A stretch of DNA of 64,000 nucleotides from Aurantiochytrium sp. KH105 (Eukaryota > Sar > Bigyra > Thraustochytrida > Thraustochytriidae). A program made the translations under genes and the position numbers. Position 1 is the stretch's first letter, and every line of letters starts with the position of its first letter. Shown piece by piece: positions 27,501-36,315 of the stretch. The notes under the pieces were generated by a model. It did not search any database. It had not been told where the DNA came from and worked only from the letters and a program-made list of their open reading frames with translations. The stretch covers positions 186,001 through 250,000 of the forward strand of contig BGKB01000011.1 in NCBI GenBank assembly GCA_003116975.1. Direction: 5' to 3'.

Positions 27501-30500
27501 TCGCATGAACGGCCACGGAGATGGCCTTCGCCCTGTGGAATACAACCTCAAACCCGAAAGCTGGCTCGAATTCGACCCGCTCTTTCACCGCCTCTCGCGT
27601 CAAGACAAGAGCCAAGCACGAGAGCACTCGCTGACCTTTCGAGTGCGAGAGAACATTTCCAAGCCGTGCTTTCCGGGTGATTCAAAACCACGTGGCGCCT
27701 CGTCGCGAGTCAAGCCCCTTCCCTCTGCGCCTTGGCATACATTCGTTCATCCTGCTTATGCTCAAGTACGGACCAAATTGCTCTTGTGCGACGCGACATT
27801 CCTCTTGCTCCATCGTTCGCTCTCGCGTGCCGTGGCAGGACGGGATGCGCAATGCGGAGTCCTCTTTCTTGCCAACGCTATCCACCTTTTATCTCTGCAA
27901 GTGCATCTTATTAGAGAAATCAGCGGTGACGATGCAACAGGCCTCGGCGAAGAAGACGAAACGTCGGCAGAAGCAACAGCAGAGGCATCTGCCGCTGGCA
28001 AAAACGCCAGCGCATTGGAGACGGCTCGAGGCAGCGCAGACGATGAAGCCAGCTTCACCTCAGTTGCTGCAGCCCGGCTGCGCACTAGCCCTCCATGGTC
28101 TCGGTCTGCCGTTCGGCTTGCCCAAAAGGCGACCCCACGCGAGTTTGCTGCCGAGGGGTCGCTCGCGCTGAGCGCTGGCGCCATTTCTGCAGGGAATGCC
28201 GAAGCAAGTGCCCCCTTTGCCGAATCTACATCCTCTGCCACCAGCGTGCGGGCATCAGCAGACGAACCCAAAACGACCCTGGGCCAATCAGGCTCTTCGC
28301 AACTTCTGAGTGCTGCCACGCAGCCTGATCACATGTCATATACCTGGCTTGCGGATACGAGCGCTTCACCCGATGAAATGAACATGGACGAGCAAATGCA
28401 CCAGGCCGAACACGCAGGTTCATCTTCATCGAGGTCCAGCCACGAGAATGGTCGCGACGGCGAAGTCGAGGGTCAAGAGGGCACTTCATGTGCGCATACC
28501 ACGCACGAGGAGGAAGACGCAGAAGACCACGATGAACACCAGGCAATTAACACACGCGCCCGCTTTGGCGCTAAAGTCATGACCAAGGTCGAAGGCTCAG
28601 ACCAGAGTATCCTTGATTGCTTGCTGAAAATGTGGCATGATGATTCAGTGTCTATTGACGAGGCAACGAGAGACGGTGTCCGCTGGATTCTTTTTCAACT
28701 CAATCGCTTGGATGCAAGCTGCCACAAGCGAATCCGTGCAGAGTTCAAAAGTCGCAAGTCAGAGTCTCTTTCCGAAAAGGAAAAACAATCTCGCAAGCGA
28801 AAGGCGCAACGGAGCGCACAGCATGCGCAACGCAATGCCATGTCCGCAATGAAACAGTTTCAGGCAAAAGCTGCGGAGATGTTCGCCAGCGAAATGGATG
28901 ACGGATCCGGGGGAGGCGACTCTTCGGGCCGGCGATGTGCCAAGGCTTCGGAAGCCAACGAACCCGGACGCGAAGGTGACGCCAATCTGAGCGACACAGC
29001 TCGCGACACCTGCGAAAAGAAGCAGCGATCCGAAGACTTCGTTGATCACATGGACGATGACGAGGATGACGATGTCGATCTTGCTGGAGCCTCCGCTACC
29101 GCCATGTCGTCTGCGTCGGGTAACGCACATGGGGCAAAGCAGCGCGAGACCTGGCGTGGTCCAGAGTGCGTTGCGTGTCACGAGTGCAAATCACTCGATG
29201 AGGATTCAACATGCTACATTGGCTTTTTCCACCGCAACGACGTCCACGTTTTGCAACGCGAAGAGACTACTGCGCAAGGTTGGTGCGTCTCTTGGCCTGC
29301 GGGACCGCCGAATCGCACCATTTTGCAACTTTGCGGGCATGCGATCCACGAGCGCTGTCTGCAGAGTTATCGTGAAGCATCTCAAGCGGACACTGGCGAC
29401 GCCCTTTGGATCAATCAGAAACGCCAAGAATTCCTTTGCCCGCTGTGCAAGTCTCTCTCCAACTTTGTCGTTCCCTGCGTTCCAGATAAGCTTCTTCCCG
29501 GTCCCAACGACTTGACACAAAATCCGCCTCCGCGGGTCTCGTTGTCGTCGGCTGCCGCCTGGTTTGCCAAGTATGAAGACATCGAGGATGACCTTGACGA
29601 TGTCGAGGGCGGCGGCGGGCGCAGCAGTAGTAGTGTCAACAATGACTTTGCGGATCGTGAGATCGACAACATGAGCGATACTGGAAGCATGGTACGTAGA
29701 GATAGCTCGCACTCGTTTCAGTACGGGTCTTCGGGTGACCTTCGGATCAGCAGCGACCTCGGCGCCTACGGTAATGGCGGCGGTGCCATCAGAAGTAGCA
29801 GCAGTAGTAACGACCTACTTCTCGCCGCCCCTTGCAGCCCACGGTCTCTTCCGCTCGCCTCTTCTGCATCGTCCGTGTCGTCGGGAGGTGGAAGACGGCG
29901 AGGACTGAGCACCAACAGCTGGCACGGCGGATCGCCCGTGCGGCCTCGGTCAAGCATGCAGCCTCTCTTTATCATCAAGAACAAGCATGAAGCCCTCGAC
30001 CCGCTCTTGCCTGCGATCAAGAGCATGTGTGATGCTCTCTCTCAGAACGAGGTCGCTCAAGGCAGCCCTAGATCCCGCCGAATGAGCGAGTCGTTCGCGG
30101 CGCAAATGATTGCTACGGCGACACCATCGTCTCCGGCCGAAGCCATGGCCATGCTCGACTCTCTTGCTGTCAACTCGCCGCGCAATCTGGAGGTTCGCGA
30201 GGTCCCATCGGGGCAAAACCTTACCTCGCTCTGCTTTTCATTTGCTCTCACTGTCATCGCCGAGCAGCGAGCTCGCGCAGAACGAAGTGTCGTACCCAAG
30301 GAGCGGCTGCAGAAGCTTGCTCGCCTCTTTCGCGCCTGTCGCGCTGCGTTGCTCGCCAACGCAGGTGCCGGACTTCAAGTTTTGCACGCCGTCCTGCACG
30401 AGTCAGTGTCGTCGTCCTCTCGTGAACTGCGCCATCATTGCGTGCTAAATCAGAGTCCAGAGCTCATTCTTGTGCTCTCCTGCCTCTGCGATCCTACCCC

Positions 30501-31572
30501 ACAGAGTTGCTGGACCGCAGTGCAAGCGCTTTACACGCTCAAGCTCGCACAAAGTCTACTCGAGGGTGAGCTCACCGACAAACCATCCTCGACGGAAGTC
30601 CCGAGCCAAATCTCGAGTGCAAAAAGCGCAGTGGAACTATCGCGCGTCATGCTCGGTAAATTCGAGCGCATGTCGGAGCTGACATCCCCACGGGCCGTCC
30701 AGAGCATCTTGCAAAAGGGCGGCATCCACTCGGCCGGCACAGATCAGGAGAAGATGGAGGCGCATCTAACACTTTTGGCAACCTCGCACGTGATGGAATT
30801 TTTGCAACTTGCCCAGGTGATGCTCGTCATCAGCACAAACCAAGAGATCGAGACACCCCTTGACCTAGTGCAGTGGCCAAGCTCAGGTATTGGCAATGGT
30901 GCGTTAACGTTGTTCGGCGTCGACATGCCAATGGCAAAGGAGGTTCTGGAGTCCTCGGAAATGATGCAGCGGGTATCTTCTTGGTTGGATCAAGTCATTG
31001 CATGCGCCCCAAGCTGGGTTCCGCGTCCGCGTATGCAGCCCCCGCCGACCTCGGGCGCACCGCGGCCCTTGTCGGTTCGCCAACTCATCAGACTGCGGCA
31101 CTCTTATACAGAACAGTACGTGGAGGTGAATCAGGCCGTTGGAGAGCACGATCCTTCGCATGATCCTGCAATTTGTCTCGTTTGCGGCCAAATGATGCTC
31201 GCAGGTCGCCCTTCTCGTGCCGTGCGCAACCGTCGTCGCGATTCGCGGGGAGAATGCACGCGACACACGGATGAAACGCATGATGGTGTCGGTGCACTTC
31301 TTCTGTTTCGCAGGTCCAGCACTGTACTGCTCATTCATGGCTCGCACGCTGCTTACTGGGGTTCGCTGTATGTAGACAAGAACGGAGATGACCAGCAGGT
31401 CGTTCCTTCGCTCCCCATGTTTCTTGACAAGAAGCGCTACGAGCGCGTCGAGCAGCTTTGGGCTGAAAATCGAATTCCCTCTCAAGTTGCATCCCTTCGA
31501 AATACTGGACAGGTCGTGAGCGGCACGAGCCGCAACTATGGGCAGGTTGTTATTCGTGCAAACTTTTACTGA
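24523..31572 (+). CDS. UBR-family E3 ubiquitin ligase (UBR1/2/3-like)
   Basis: A 2349-residue, intronless protein with the UBR1-UBR3 layout. The UBR box (about 161-232) has VCSRAFRAGDIVWNCKQC, CVLCQECF, then HDVYFYH and GGCCDCGDPGAW, the zinc and N-degron-binding core. Long helical regions follow. A Ser/Ala/Glu-rich low-complexity segment covers about 1140-1350, and acidic stretches lie before the RING. The RING-H2-like domain is at 1549-1642 (CVACHEC, LCGHAIHERCL, CPLCKSLSN) and has the long internal loop typical of UBRs. The C-terminal UBLC-type cap is at about 2240-2349 (HGSHAAYWGSLYVD, RYERVEQLW). I do not find a ClpS-like domain after the UBR box, which is more like UBR3. Start: first in-frame ATG, at 24523. 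Role: ubiquitination of substrates, possibly N-degrons. Confidence 0.88.
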   Translation: MARGSPAEVGVHDVQQQGCPDTAAAPRSGPGADSQMAAASPMAAEHERILRRSRVRRALLDDEPPLAVPELQWWRQEGRGVPALCDAMAETLEEIVAEDANMDNEADLSRTMQRACMWFQHIICAEAVVSTLAPNTAWAESSAFCHARIRAATSREPQRVCSRAFRAGDIVWNCKQCQMDSTCVLCQECFRASDHEGHDVYFYHVMTDAGGCCDCGDPGAWDPSGFCNKHGESNVPEPKNWLPAAMEDAAVALLRRVVNLMAHFASSGRSDLILEPILDAMKQGAVFTTSPYREELTRISECLTFAVAPHAPLRPREPREEMSVPVLINNWFRRVEAEVEAASTPPAAAATASGATTAEPSAFTKRNQASKPDPFVFASVTRDNVAFCREFVEQMSDTTFFRMSVRNTVALSCSVAIEVISSWLQMLCGDSDSFTRLTARALTEGPPTNDAERQDMENQSLECTLLPLKNLIVHDLFLPSSTSKSLRSVYIRLLVDGLFKSRFAVAFAKTYRRSCAARIYQLPVLELGDTDTIFGLSVQFLNRPNHVKDLVKNYGFLESILGSLKSTVEHCISQTSQRGGETNETDSDSHLDLLSPVLTHRKTKCIVTDLTYVLNAPGMSLRFLAAQPQALGTLFELFDLLYNLHTQSRVCAPELPIRDERWVPAFNLSLSVLSLFVDLTRYFTFGLKNHAVTKDSPFATSIIEALEALTADKKISGHGSHEAVTVRILRECAGLTAQILEKHAPAAQTVVYTDNVLGRLPYVACDVAHDPVTFHCALQRFFAMVYHQALASTLDPRGYRALLGSGSSGYWLALMRQPLSAIIISAQSAASMWLRNEDMASQAMNYQALPFVSGAFMDLRALQAAALEVPGNVFVNYLVNAYGLSKFFAFDRIHDTCEPPEGYEGSLGEHLLETLCRVATELPAPTPAALERSGFSKEDILAASDVQLRREIIHLLAIRSASFSAINDTCTHLRQVGLQSGADHLKRVLREVARMNGHGDGLRPVEYNLKPESWLEFDPLFHRLSRQDKSQAREHSLTFRVRENISKPCFPGDSKPRGASSRVKPLPSAPWHTFVHPAYAQVRTKLLLCDATFLLLHRSLSRAVAGRDAQCGVLFLANAIHLLSLQVHLIREISGDDATGLGEEDETSAEATAEASAAGKNASALETARGSADDEASFTSVAAARLRTSPPWSRSAVRLAQKATPREFAAEGSLALSAGAISAGNAEASAPFAESTSSATSVRASADEPKTTLGQSGSSQLLSAATQPDHMSYTWLADTSASPDEMNMDEQMHQAEHAGSSSSRSSHENGRDGEVEGQEGTSCAHTTHEEEDAEDHDEHQAINTRARFGAKVMTKVEGSDQSILDCLLKMWHDDSVSIDEATRDGVRWILFQLNRLDASCHKRIRAEFKSRKSESLSEKEKQSRKRKAQRSAQHAQRNAMSAMKQFQAKAAEMFASEMDDGSGGGDSSGRRCAKASEANEPGREGDANLSDTARDTCEKKQRSEDFVDHMDDDEDDDVDLAGASATAMSSASGNAHGAKQRETWRGPECVACHECKSLDEDSTCYIGFFHRNDVHVLQREETTAQGWCVSWPAGPPNRTILQLCGHAIHERCLQSYREASQADTGDALWINQKRQEFLCPLCKSLSNFVVPCVPDKLLPGPNDLTQNPPPRVSLSSAAAWFAKYEDIEDDLDDVEGGGGRSSSSVNNDFADREIDNMSDTGSMVRRDSSHSFQYGSSGDLRISSDLGAYGNGGGAIRSSSSSNDLLLAAPCSPRSLPLASSASSVSSGGGRRRGLSTNSWHGGSPVRPRSSMQPLFIIKNKHEALDPLLPAIKSMCDALSQNEVAQGSPRSRRMSESFAAQMIATATPSSPAEAMAMLDSLAVNSPRNLEVREVPSGQNLTSLCFSFALTVIAEQRARAERSVVPKERLQKLARLFRACRAALLANAGAGLQVLHAVLHESVSSSSRELRHHCVLNQSPELILVLSCLCDPTPQSCWTAVQALYTLKLAQSLLEGELTDKPSSTEVPSQISSAKSAVELSRVMLGKFERMSELTSPRAVQSILQKGGIHSAGTDQEKMEAHLTLLATSHVMEFLQLAQVMLVISTNQEIETPLDLVQWPSSGIGNGALTLFGVDMPMAKEVLESSEMMQRVSSWLDQVIACAPSWVPRPRMQPPPTSGAPRPLSVRQLIRLRHSYTEQYVEVNQAVGEHDPSHDPAICLVCGQMMLAGRPSRAVRNRRRDSRGECTRHTDETHDGVGALLLFRRSSTVLLIHGSHAAYWGSLYVDKNGDDQQVVPSLPMFLDKKRYERVEQLWAENRIPSQVASLRNTGQVVSGTSRNYGQVVIRANFY

Positions 31573-31720
31573 AAGAACCCCCCAAAGAACATAAGCACCT
31601 TTTGGAATTTGCACTTTTTGCTTTTTATGAACTAACAGTAAGATTAGAAAGTCCCCTGGCCCTTGCTTTGGCTTGGCCTAGGTCCAGAAGTGCGGGTGTG
31701 TCCTTGATGATAAGTTCAAG

Positions 31721-34700
31721 CTAGTTGCAGACTGCCGCAGGCTGAGAAAAGCGGTAAAGGATATCGAAACCCTGAGCAGGCATGCAGGACTCGGCAAGAG
31801 TACAACCATTGTTGGCGGGCTGGTCGCACTGGCGGAAGCGAATCTTGTTTGTAAAAAGCTCCGGGTAGTCGGCGTACTTGACTGTGATAATGCCGTCGCA
31901 CGGCAAGTTCGTTGAAGGAACGAAAAAGGACTGCACCCAGTCCTCAGCGGACGTATCGTAGTGCTCAACATGAATACCTTCCGTGCAAGTGTCGTCCGAA
32001 GTGGTGTACGTGGGGTTCGAGAGACAAGTGTTGATGGTGTTCTTCTCGCCAGTTCCGTAGCTCTCCACGTACGAGACGATGCCAAAGGTCTCCTCCCGGA
32101 TATCCGCGTAGCAGTTATCGATCCATCCAGCGACTGACATGCCCGAGGGGCGGTTCGAGGAAATTGCCCTGCAGTAGCGTTTGGCCCAGCGTCTTCCAAT
32201 TACGTTGTAGTTGGTCCGGCCATCGACAATGTCATCGTAGCAGGCTTCCGGGGTGTCCTCATTCGTGTTTGCAGTCTGGCACCATTCCGTGATGGCATCA
32301 AGGATCTGAGCCGAGGTCGTGGCAGTGCCAACAAGTGCCTTGGCCATGGTGAGACCCTCACTCCACTGCTGCCAGGTGCATTCCGCGAAGACGCTGCCAT
32401 CCGACGTGTTTGTCGGGGTGGAGAGCTGAAAGTCCACGACGCCCTTCGGGCAGTACCCAGTTGAGTCTTCACTTGTGGCGCGCTCCTCGTCGATGTCAAT
32501 GATGTGGTCAATGTTCATGCGGTAGCCCACGACTCCCTTTGCACCACCCTTTTGACCGATCATCTTGAGGCAGGTGATTTGAATGAAGATGCTTTCCTGG
32601 TATGTGAGCTTCCACGTGCGTTCGGCGCCACGGTCAGTGCTGCGCTGGTTGACGGCGTCGTAGGAGACGTCTGTGAGAGAATCAGAAAGCTCATCGGACC
32701 AGCCTGAGCCAGCGTCACCAAAGCACTCAGAGGCAACAAGCGAAACCGTGTCGCCGTCGACGGTAAGCCTGGTCTCGGTGACGACGGCACGCTCTCCAAG
32801 CACGGCGTTGATGGAAAACATGTTGTCAGCGGTTGTGTAGACTTCCATGACGGCTTCACCGGATAAAGGGTTGGCTTGGCAAGGTGAGCCCACAGCTCCA
32901 ATATCACTTTGATCGGTCAACATGCTGGCACGGGTCTCGTTGTAGACGCAATAATTGCCGTCATGATCCTTTTCGAGTCCACACGTGGTCGATTTGATCG
33001 GGCAAGTGGATTCATCACCTGGAATTTCACGACCATCACAGATGATCCATGCATCAATCGCAAGGTTATTCCCCGTAGCGGTAAAGGGAGTCATCTCTGG
33101 ATCGCCGTAGATAGAGCAGTCGCGGCAGCAGGAATAAGGCTCCTCGTTGGGGTTCGCATAGGAGATGTTGATATCGAGGGTAACTCTGTTCCGTTTGTTC
33201 TTGAGCTTCCTGCAGTATGCTTTCTCATCATCGTTGTCCGCGTCACAGTAAGGCCGAATAGTCTCCTGCGTGCGACAGTAGCCCCACTCCGAAAGCTCGG
33301 GCAAGTCGTCTTCATCATCTGGTTCGCAACAGGTTTCGCACGTGCCGATCTGTACGAAGTCCTCGGTGGATGACTGACAGACCTGCGGACTCTGGTTCTC
33401 CGCAAATTCCTCGCAATCATAGCAGGTCGGTTCCGGAACTGGCGTGGGAGCAGGGGTGGGACATTCCTCAATTTGTCTGTATTCGATCTGCGCAGTGAAT
33501 CCGTTTGTCGGGAGGCAGTTGTTGCTCGTGGCGCATTCTGACTGAATCGATTCGCATTGTGCAAGACGGATGGGACGCACCATGAGGTTCGGGAAGACGG
33601 TTCCGTTGACCTTGGCGATGCCATCACAAGGGGGCAGCGTTGATGGAATAAAGAACTCATCCTCCCACGTAGAAGTGTCATCGTTGAACGACTGAACCTG
33701 CACACCAATCTCGCAAGTGTTGGACTTGGTTTCGTTGTACTCAGTAACATCGGCAATGCATTCGGTCGGTGTTTGTGTCGTTGCGGAGGTTACCTCGAAA
33801 GAGGGACGATCCTTGACGTACTGGAACCAAGTGAAGTCTTCGATATCCTGCAGGCAGCGAAGATACCCATCCTCGTCGTACCCGGACCCGTCTCCGTTCA
33901 TGTTGTCGATCTGACACACGATTTGGGCCCAGCTAAAACCAGACTCCTCGCAGTTTTCTTTGATACGCTCCACGCATTCCTCGTCGCTGCCAATGGCTGG
34001 TGTAACACCAGAGTAGTCGTTCTCCTCGCACCACTTGAGCACGTTTGCATCATAGTTTTCTTCGACGCAAGTGGGATCGACAAGAGCCTTGCAGGCTTCG
34101 AGGCAGCCTCCAATCTCCATGCGCAGGCATTTGTCATCGTCCTCGATAGAAAGAGTGCCAGTTCCCTTTTCGTCTTCAGAAATGACACCCGTGACGCAGA
34201 AACCAGTGAACTCGTCATCGGGCGAATCCCCAGCAGTCGGGTACCGAAGCGTGACGTCGAGACGGGAGCGCTCGCCGACCGTGCGCTGGCAGAGAATATC
34301 AGTGAAGACGCTGGCGCCCGTGTTTTGCACAGACCACATGACGCGCTGGGATGACTCTGTGGTCACAGTCCATGTGTCAGGAATGTTGGATGCGTCAGTG
34401 GTCCAGACGCTGGCGGAGGTGTCGGCAAGGCAGGCGCTGGCTGTGAGCGAGAATGTATCCGAGCCAACAGTGAGATCTACCTGTTCTGTGACGCCACGCT
34501 CCCCGAGAACAAGGTTCACCTCAAAGTCATCGCCAGAAAAGAATTCCATGCTGGGAAACTCAGTTCCATCGTACATGCGCGTTGACTGGCAAGGGCTTCC
34601 GTCTGTATCCCATCCCTCCCAGGGGTTATCAGTGCCTTGCCGAGTTCTCTTGACGAATTCACAGCTATCACCCCAAGGATCGAGCTGGTTACTGCATCGC

Positions 34701-35233
34701 TGCGGTCCGTGTCTGCAGTTGCTTCTCCGACGATCATCGCAGACGATCCAATTCGCGCGTGTACCGTCAAAAGACGAGCATCGAGGATCTCCCCAGCAAA
34801 AGCATTCACTGCAGCAGGTCTCTTCCGAGGTAACGGCCGAATAGTCAAACGCGAGCTCAATTTCAAGTTCACTCGATTCGGCAGTGCAGCCTGTTCCTTG
34901 CTCGAGGTCGCAGTAGGGAGTGCTGACGATCACTTGACGGCAGGTTTCATCAGTCTGCAAGGCGCGAGAATTTAAAGTAGTATCCGAGGGCGCGAGGCCA
35001 AAAAGGCGCCGCGCATCGTCCTGACCGCCAACGAGGTTTGGACAGCACGTTTCGAGAGAGATCACTTCGGATGCAAGCGTCTCGGTAAGAGCGGGAGGCT
35101 CATCTGTCGAGACCTCGCACGCGCTGTTTGGAAATTCAATGTACGTAATGCTACTGGTACAGCCACTGCTTTGAGCAAGAGCTCTGGCCATTGTGGCCAC
35201 GAGCACAATGGCTACCGACGTCGCAAACCTCAT
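31721..35233 (-). CDS. Secreted two-module VWD-like Cys-rich protein A (short linker)
   Basis: An 1170-residue protein, the shortest-linker member of the local triplet. The signal peptide is residues 1-21 ([20 protein letters not shown] then Q). A conserved segment with ARRL at 74-77 and RALQ at 90-93 may be a propeptide. Module 1 has CFCWGDPRCSSFDG near 144-157, a VWD-like GDP...FDG signature. Module 2 repeats the plan with [11 protein letters not shown] near residue 709. Both modules end in a related IR-x-x-QC...C-P-x-x-G-F/Y block. The linker is only about a dozen residues (PTPAPTPVPEPT). The ATG at 35233 is chosen because the signal peptide matches its two paralogues. Gene B lies upstream on the same strand. 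It is inferred to be an extracellular matrix or adhesion protein; no named family is recognised. Confidence 0.8.
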   Translation of the reverse strand: MRFATSVAIVLVATMARALAQSSGCTSSITYIEFPNSACEVSTDEPPALTETLASEVISLETCCPNLVGGQDDARRLFGLAPSDTTLNSRALQTDETCRQVIVSTPYCDLEQGTGCTAESSELEIELAFDYSAVTSEETCCSECFCWGDPRCSSFDGTRANWIVCDDRRRSNCRHGPQRCSNQLDPWGDSCEFVKRTRQGTDNPWEGWDTDGSPCQSTRMYDGTEFPSMEFFSGDDFEVNLVLGERGVTEQVDLTVGSDTFSLTASACLADTSASVWTTDASNIPDTWTVTTESSQRVMWSVQNTGASVFTDILCQRTVGERSRLDVTLRYPTAGDSPDDEFTGFCVTGVISEDEKGTGTLSIEDDDKCLRMEIGGCLEACKALVDPTCVEENYDANVLKWCEENDYSGVTPAIGSDEECVERIKENCEESGFSWAQIVCQIDNMNGDGSGYDEDGYLRCLQDIEDFTWFQYVKDRPSFEVTSATTQTPTECIADVTEYNETKSNTCEIGVQVQSFNDDTSTWEDEFFIPSTLPPCDGIAKVNGTVFPNLMVRPIRLAQCESIQSECATSNNCLPTNGFTAQIEYRQIEECPTPAPTPVPEPTCYDCEEFAENQSPQVCQSSTEDFVQIGTCETCCEPDDEDDLPELSEWGYCRTQETIRPYCDADNDDEKAYCRKLKNKRNRVTLDINISYANPNEEPYSCCRDCSIYGDPEMTPFTATGNNLAIDAWIICDGREIPGDESTCPIKSTTCGLEKDHDGNYCVYNETRASMLTDQSDIGAVGSPCQANPLSGEAVMEVYTTADNMFSINAVLGERAVVTETRLTVDGDTVSLVASECFGDAGSGWSDELSDSLTDVSYDAVNQRSTDRGAERTWKLTYQESIFIQITCLKMIGQKGGAKGVVGYRMNIDHIIDIDEERATSEDSTGYCPKGVVDFQLSTPTNTSDGSVFAECTWQQWSEGLTMAKALVGTATTSAQILDAITEWCQTANTNEDTPEACYDDIVDGRTNYNVIGRRWAKRYCRAISSNRPSGMSVAGWIDNCYADIREETFGIVSYVESYGTGEKNTINTCLSNPTYTTSDDTCTEGIHVEHYDTSAEDWVQSFFVPSTNLPCDGIITVKYADYPELFTNKIRFRQCDQPANNGCTLAESCMPAQGFDILYRFSQPAAVCN

Positions 35234-36315
35234 GGTGGGAATGCTTGGTCGGCTTCGCCGAAATGCTAATGGAGTGCTTGTTCTCTCCAGGGCTAGGAGG
35301 GCAATGATTGGGTTTTGTTGCAAAGCTTGTCAGAGTTTTTGTTGGATGTCCCAAGACTCGTCTGCTTGCACCTTCTTTTGCATTTTTCATGAGTCCATTT
35401 TGGAATGGTGCCTTGTACTTTCGTAGGTGCATGCGGAATGGACTGTCTTGGGCTGCTGCAGCCTACGTCCGTACTTCGTCCGCGCGCTCTCGTTGGAACG
35501 ATTCGTCCGCGCCTCGTTCGAATATGCGAGACAAGAGAGGGCTGGTCAATGTGCAAAACATTGACGAAGTAAAATGGATTCATGTCCCCATAGAAGTCTA
35601 ATAGAATGAATCCCCCACAGCCATGAGCAGGGCTTCATTTTCCATCTAATTTCGACTTGGATTTTTTACTTTTGACTTGGGTCAGAACAAGTAAGGCGTA
35701 ACGGATTTCCAGGCACGAACTTGCGATAACATTGCTCTACCAGCTGAGGCTGGCTGCTGCATGAAATGGACAGTCAGTGAGAAGTAGAGACTTCCATTTT
35801 CCCGCGCCGAAGAAATGCTGGTGTAGAATGACTCCAGGAAGTGTCGGAGTCATTGTGCATTCAGTACCCTCCATGTGAATTATTTACATGGCTGGCGCAG
35901 GCTGGCGCAGGCTGGCGCAGGTTGTCAGCCTGGCTGGACGGATGTCTGGCTGGCTGGATGAAATGAGCTGGCTGGATGATATTGCGCTGGCAGGATGCAT
36001 TGTGTTGGAACTCTGACTGGATTGTGCTAGATGGATGGACGGACGGCTCCTTGATTGGCACAGGCCGGATAAATCCGCGCCGTCCAGGCTGCAGCTTCGC
36101 GCCTCGCCGCGCTGCGCCGCGCCAAGGGCGTTTGCGAGGATGAACCGCATGAAATCGATTGAATATTTTGTAGAAGGAAAGAAGGTCGGCTTCAAGACTC
36201 ACAGTTTATTTGGCAGTCGATGGTGGGGCCTTGGCAGGACTAGAAGAAGAAAAAAGTCAAGAAGAAAGGAAAGAAGGAATGGGAAAAGAATCCTCTTTCT
36301 GTTAGATTATAACTT
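35234..36315. other. Spacer between paralogues A and B
   Basis: About 1.1 kb with the promoter of gene A and 3' flank of gene B. It is AT-richer than most of the window. At 35888-35990 it has a run of GCTGGCGCAG and CTGGCTGGAT-type short repeats. A box-A-like tRNA motif on the minus strand near 35710-35755 does not fold into a tRNA. No gene is supported. Confidence 0.5.

Noticed and set aside
35705-35760. tRNA-like box A (CTCAGCTGGTAGAGCA) on the minus strand
   Set aside because: No acceptor stem, no anticodon stem and no proper T-arm at the expected distance, so it does not fold as a tRNA.
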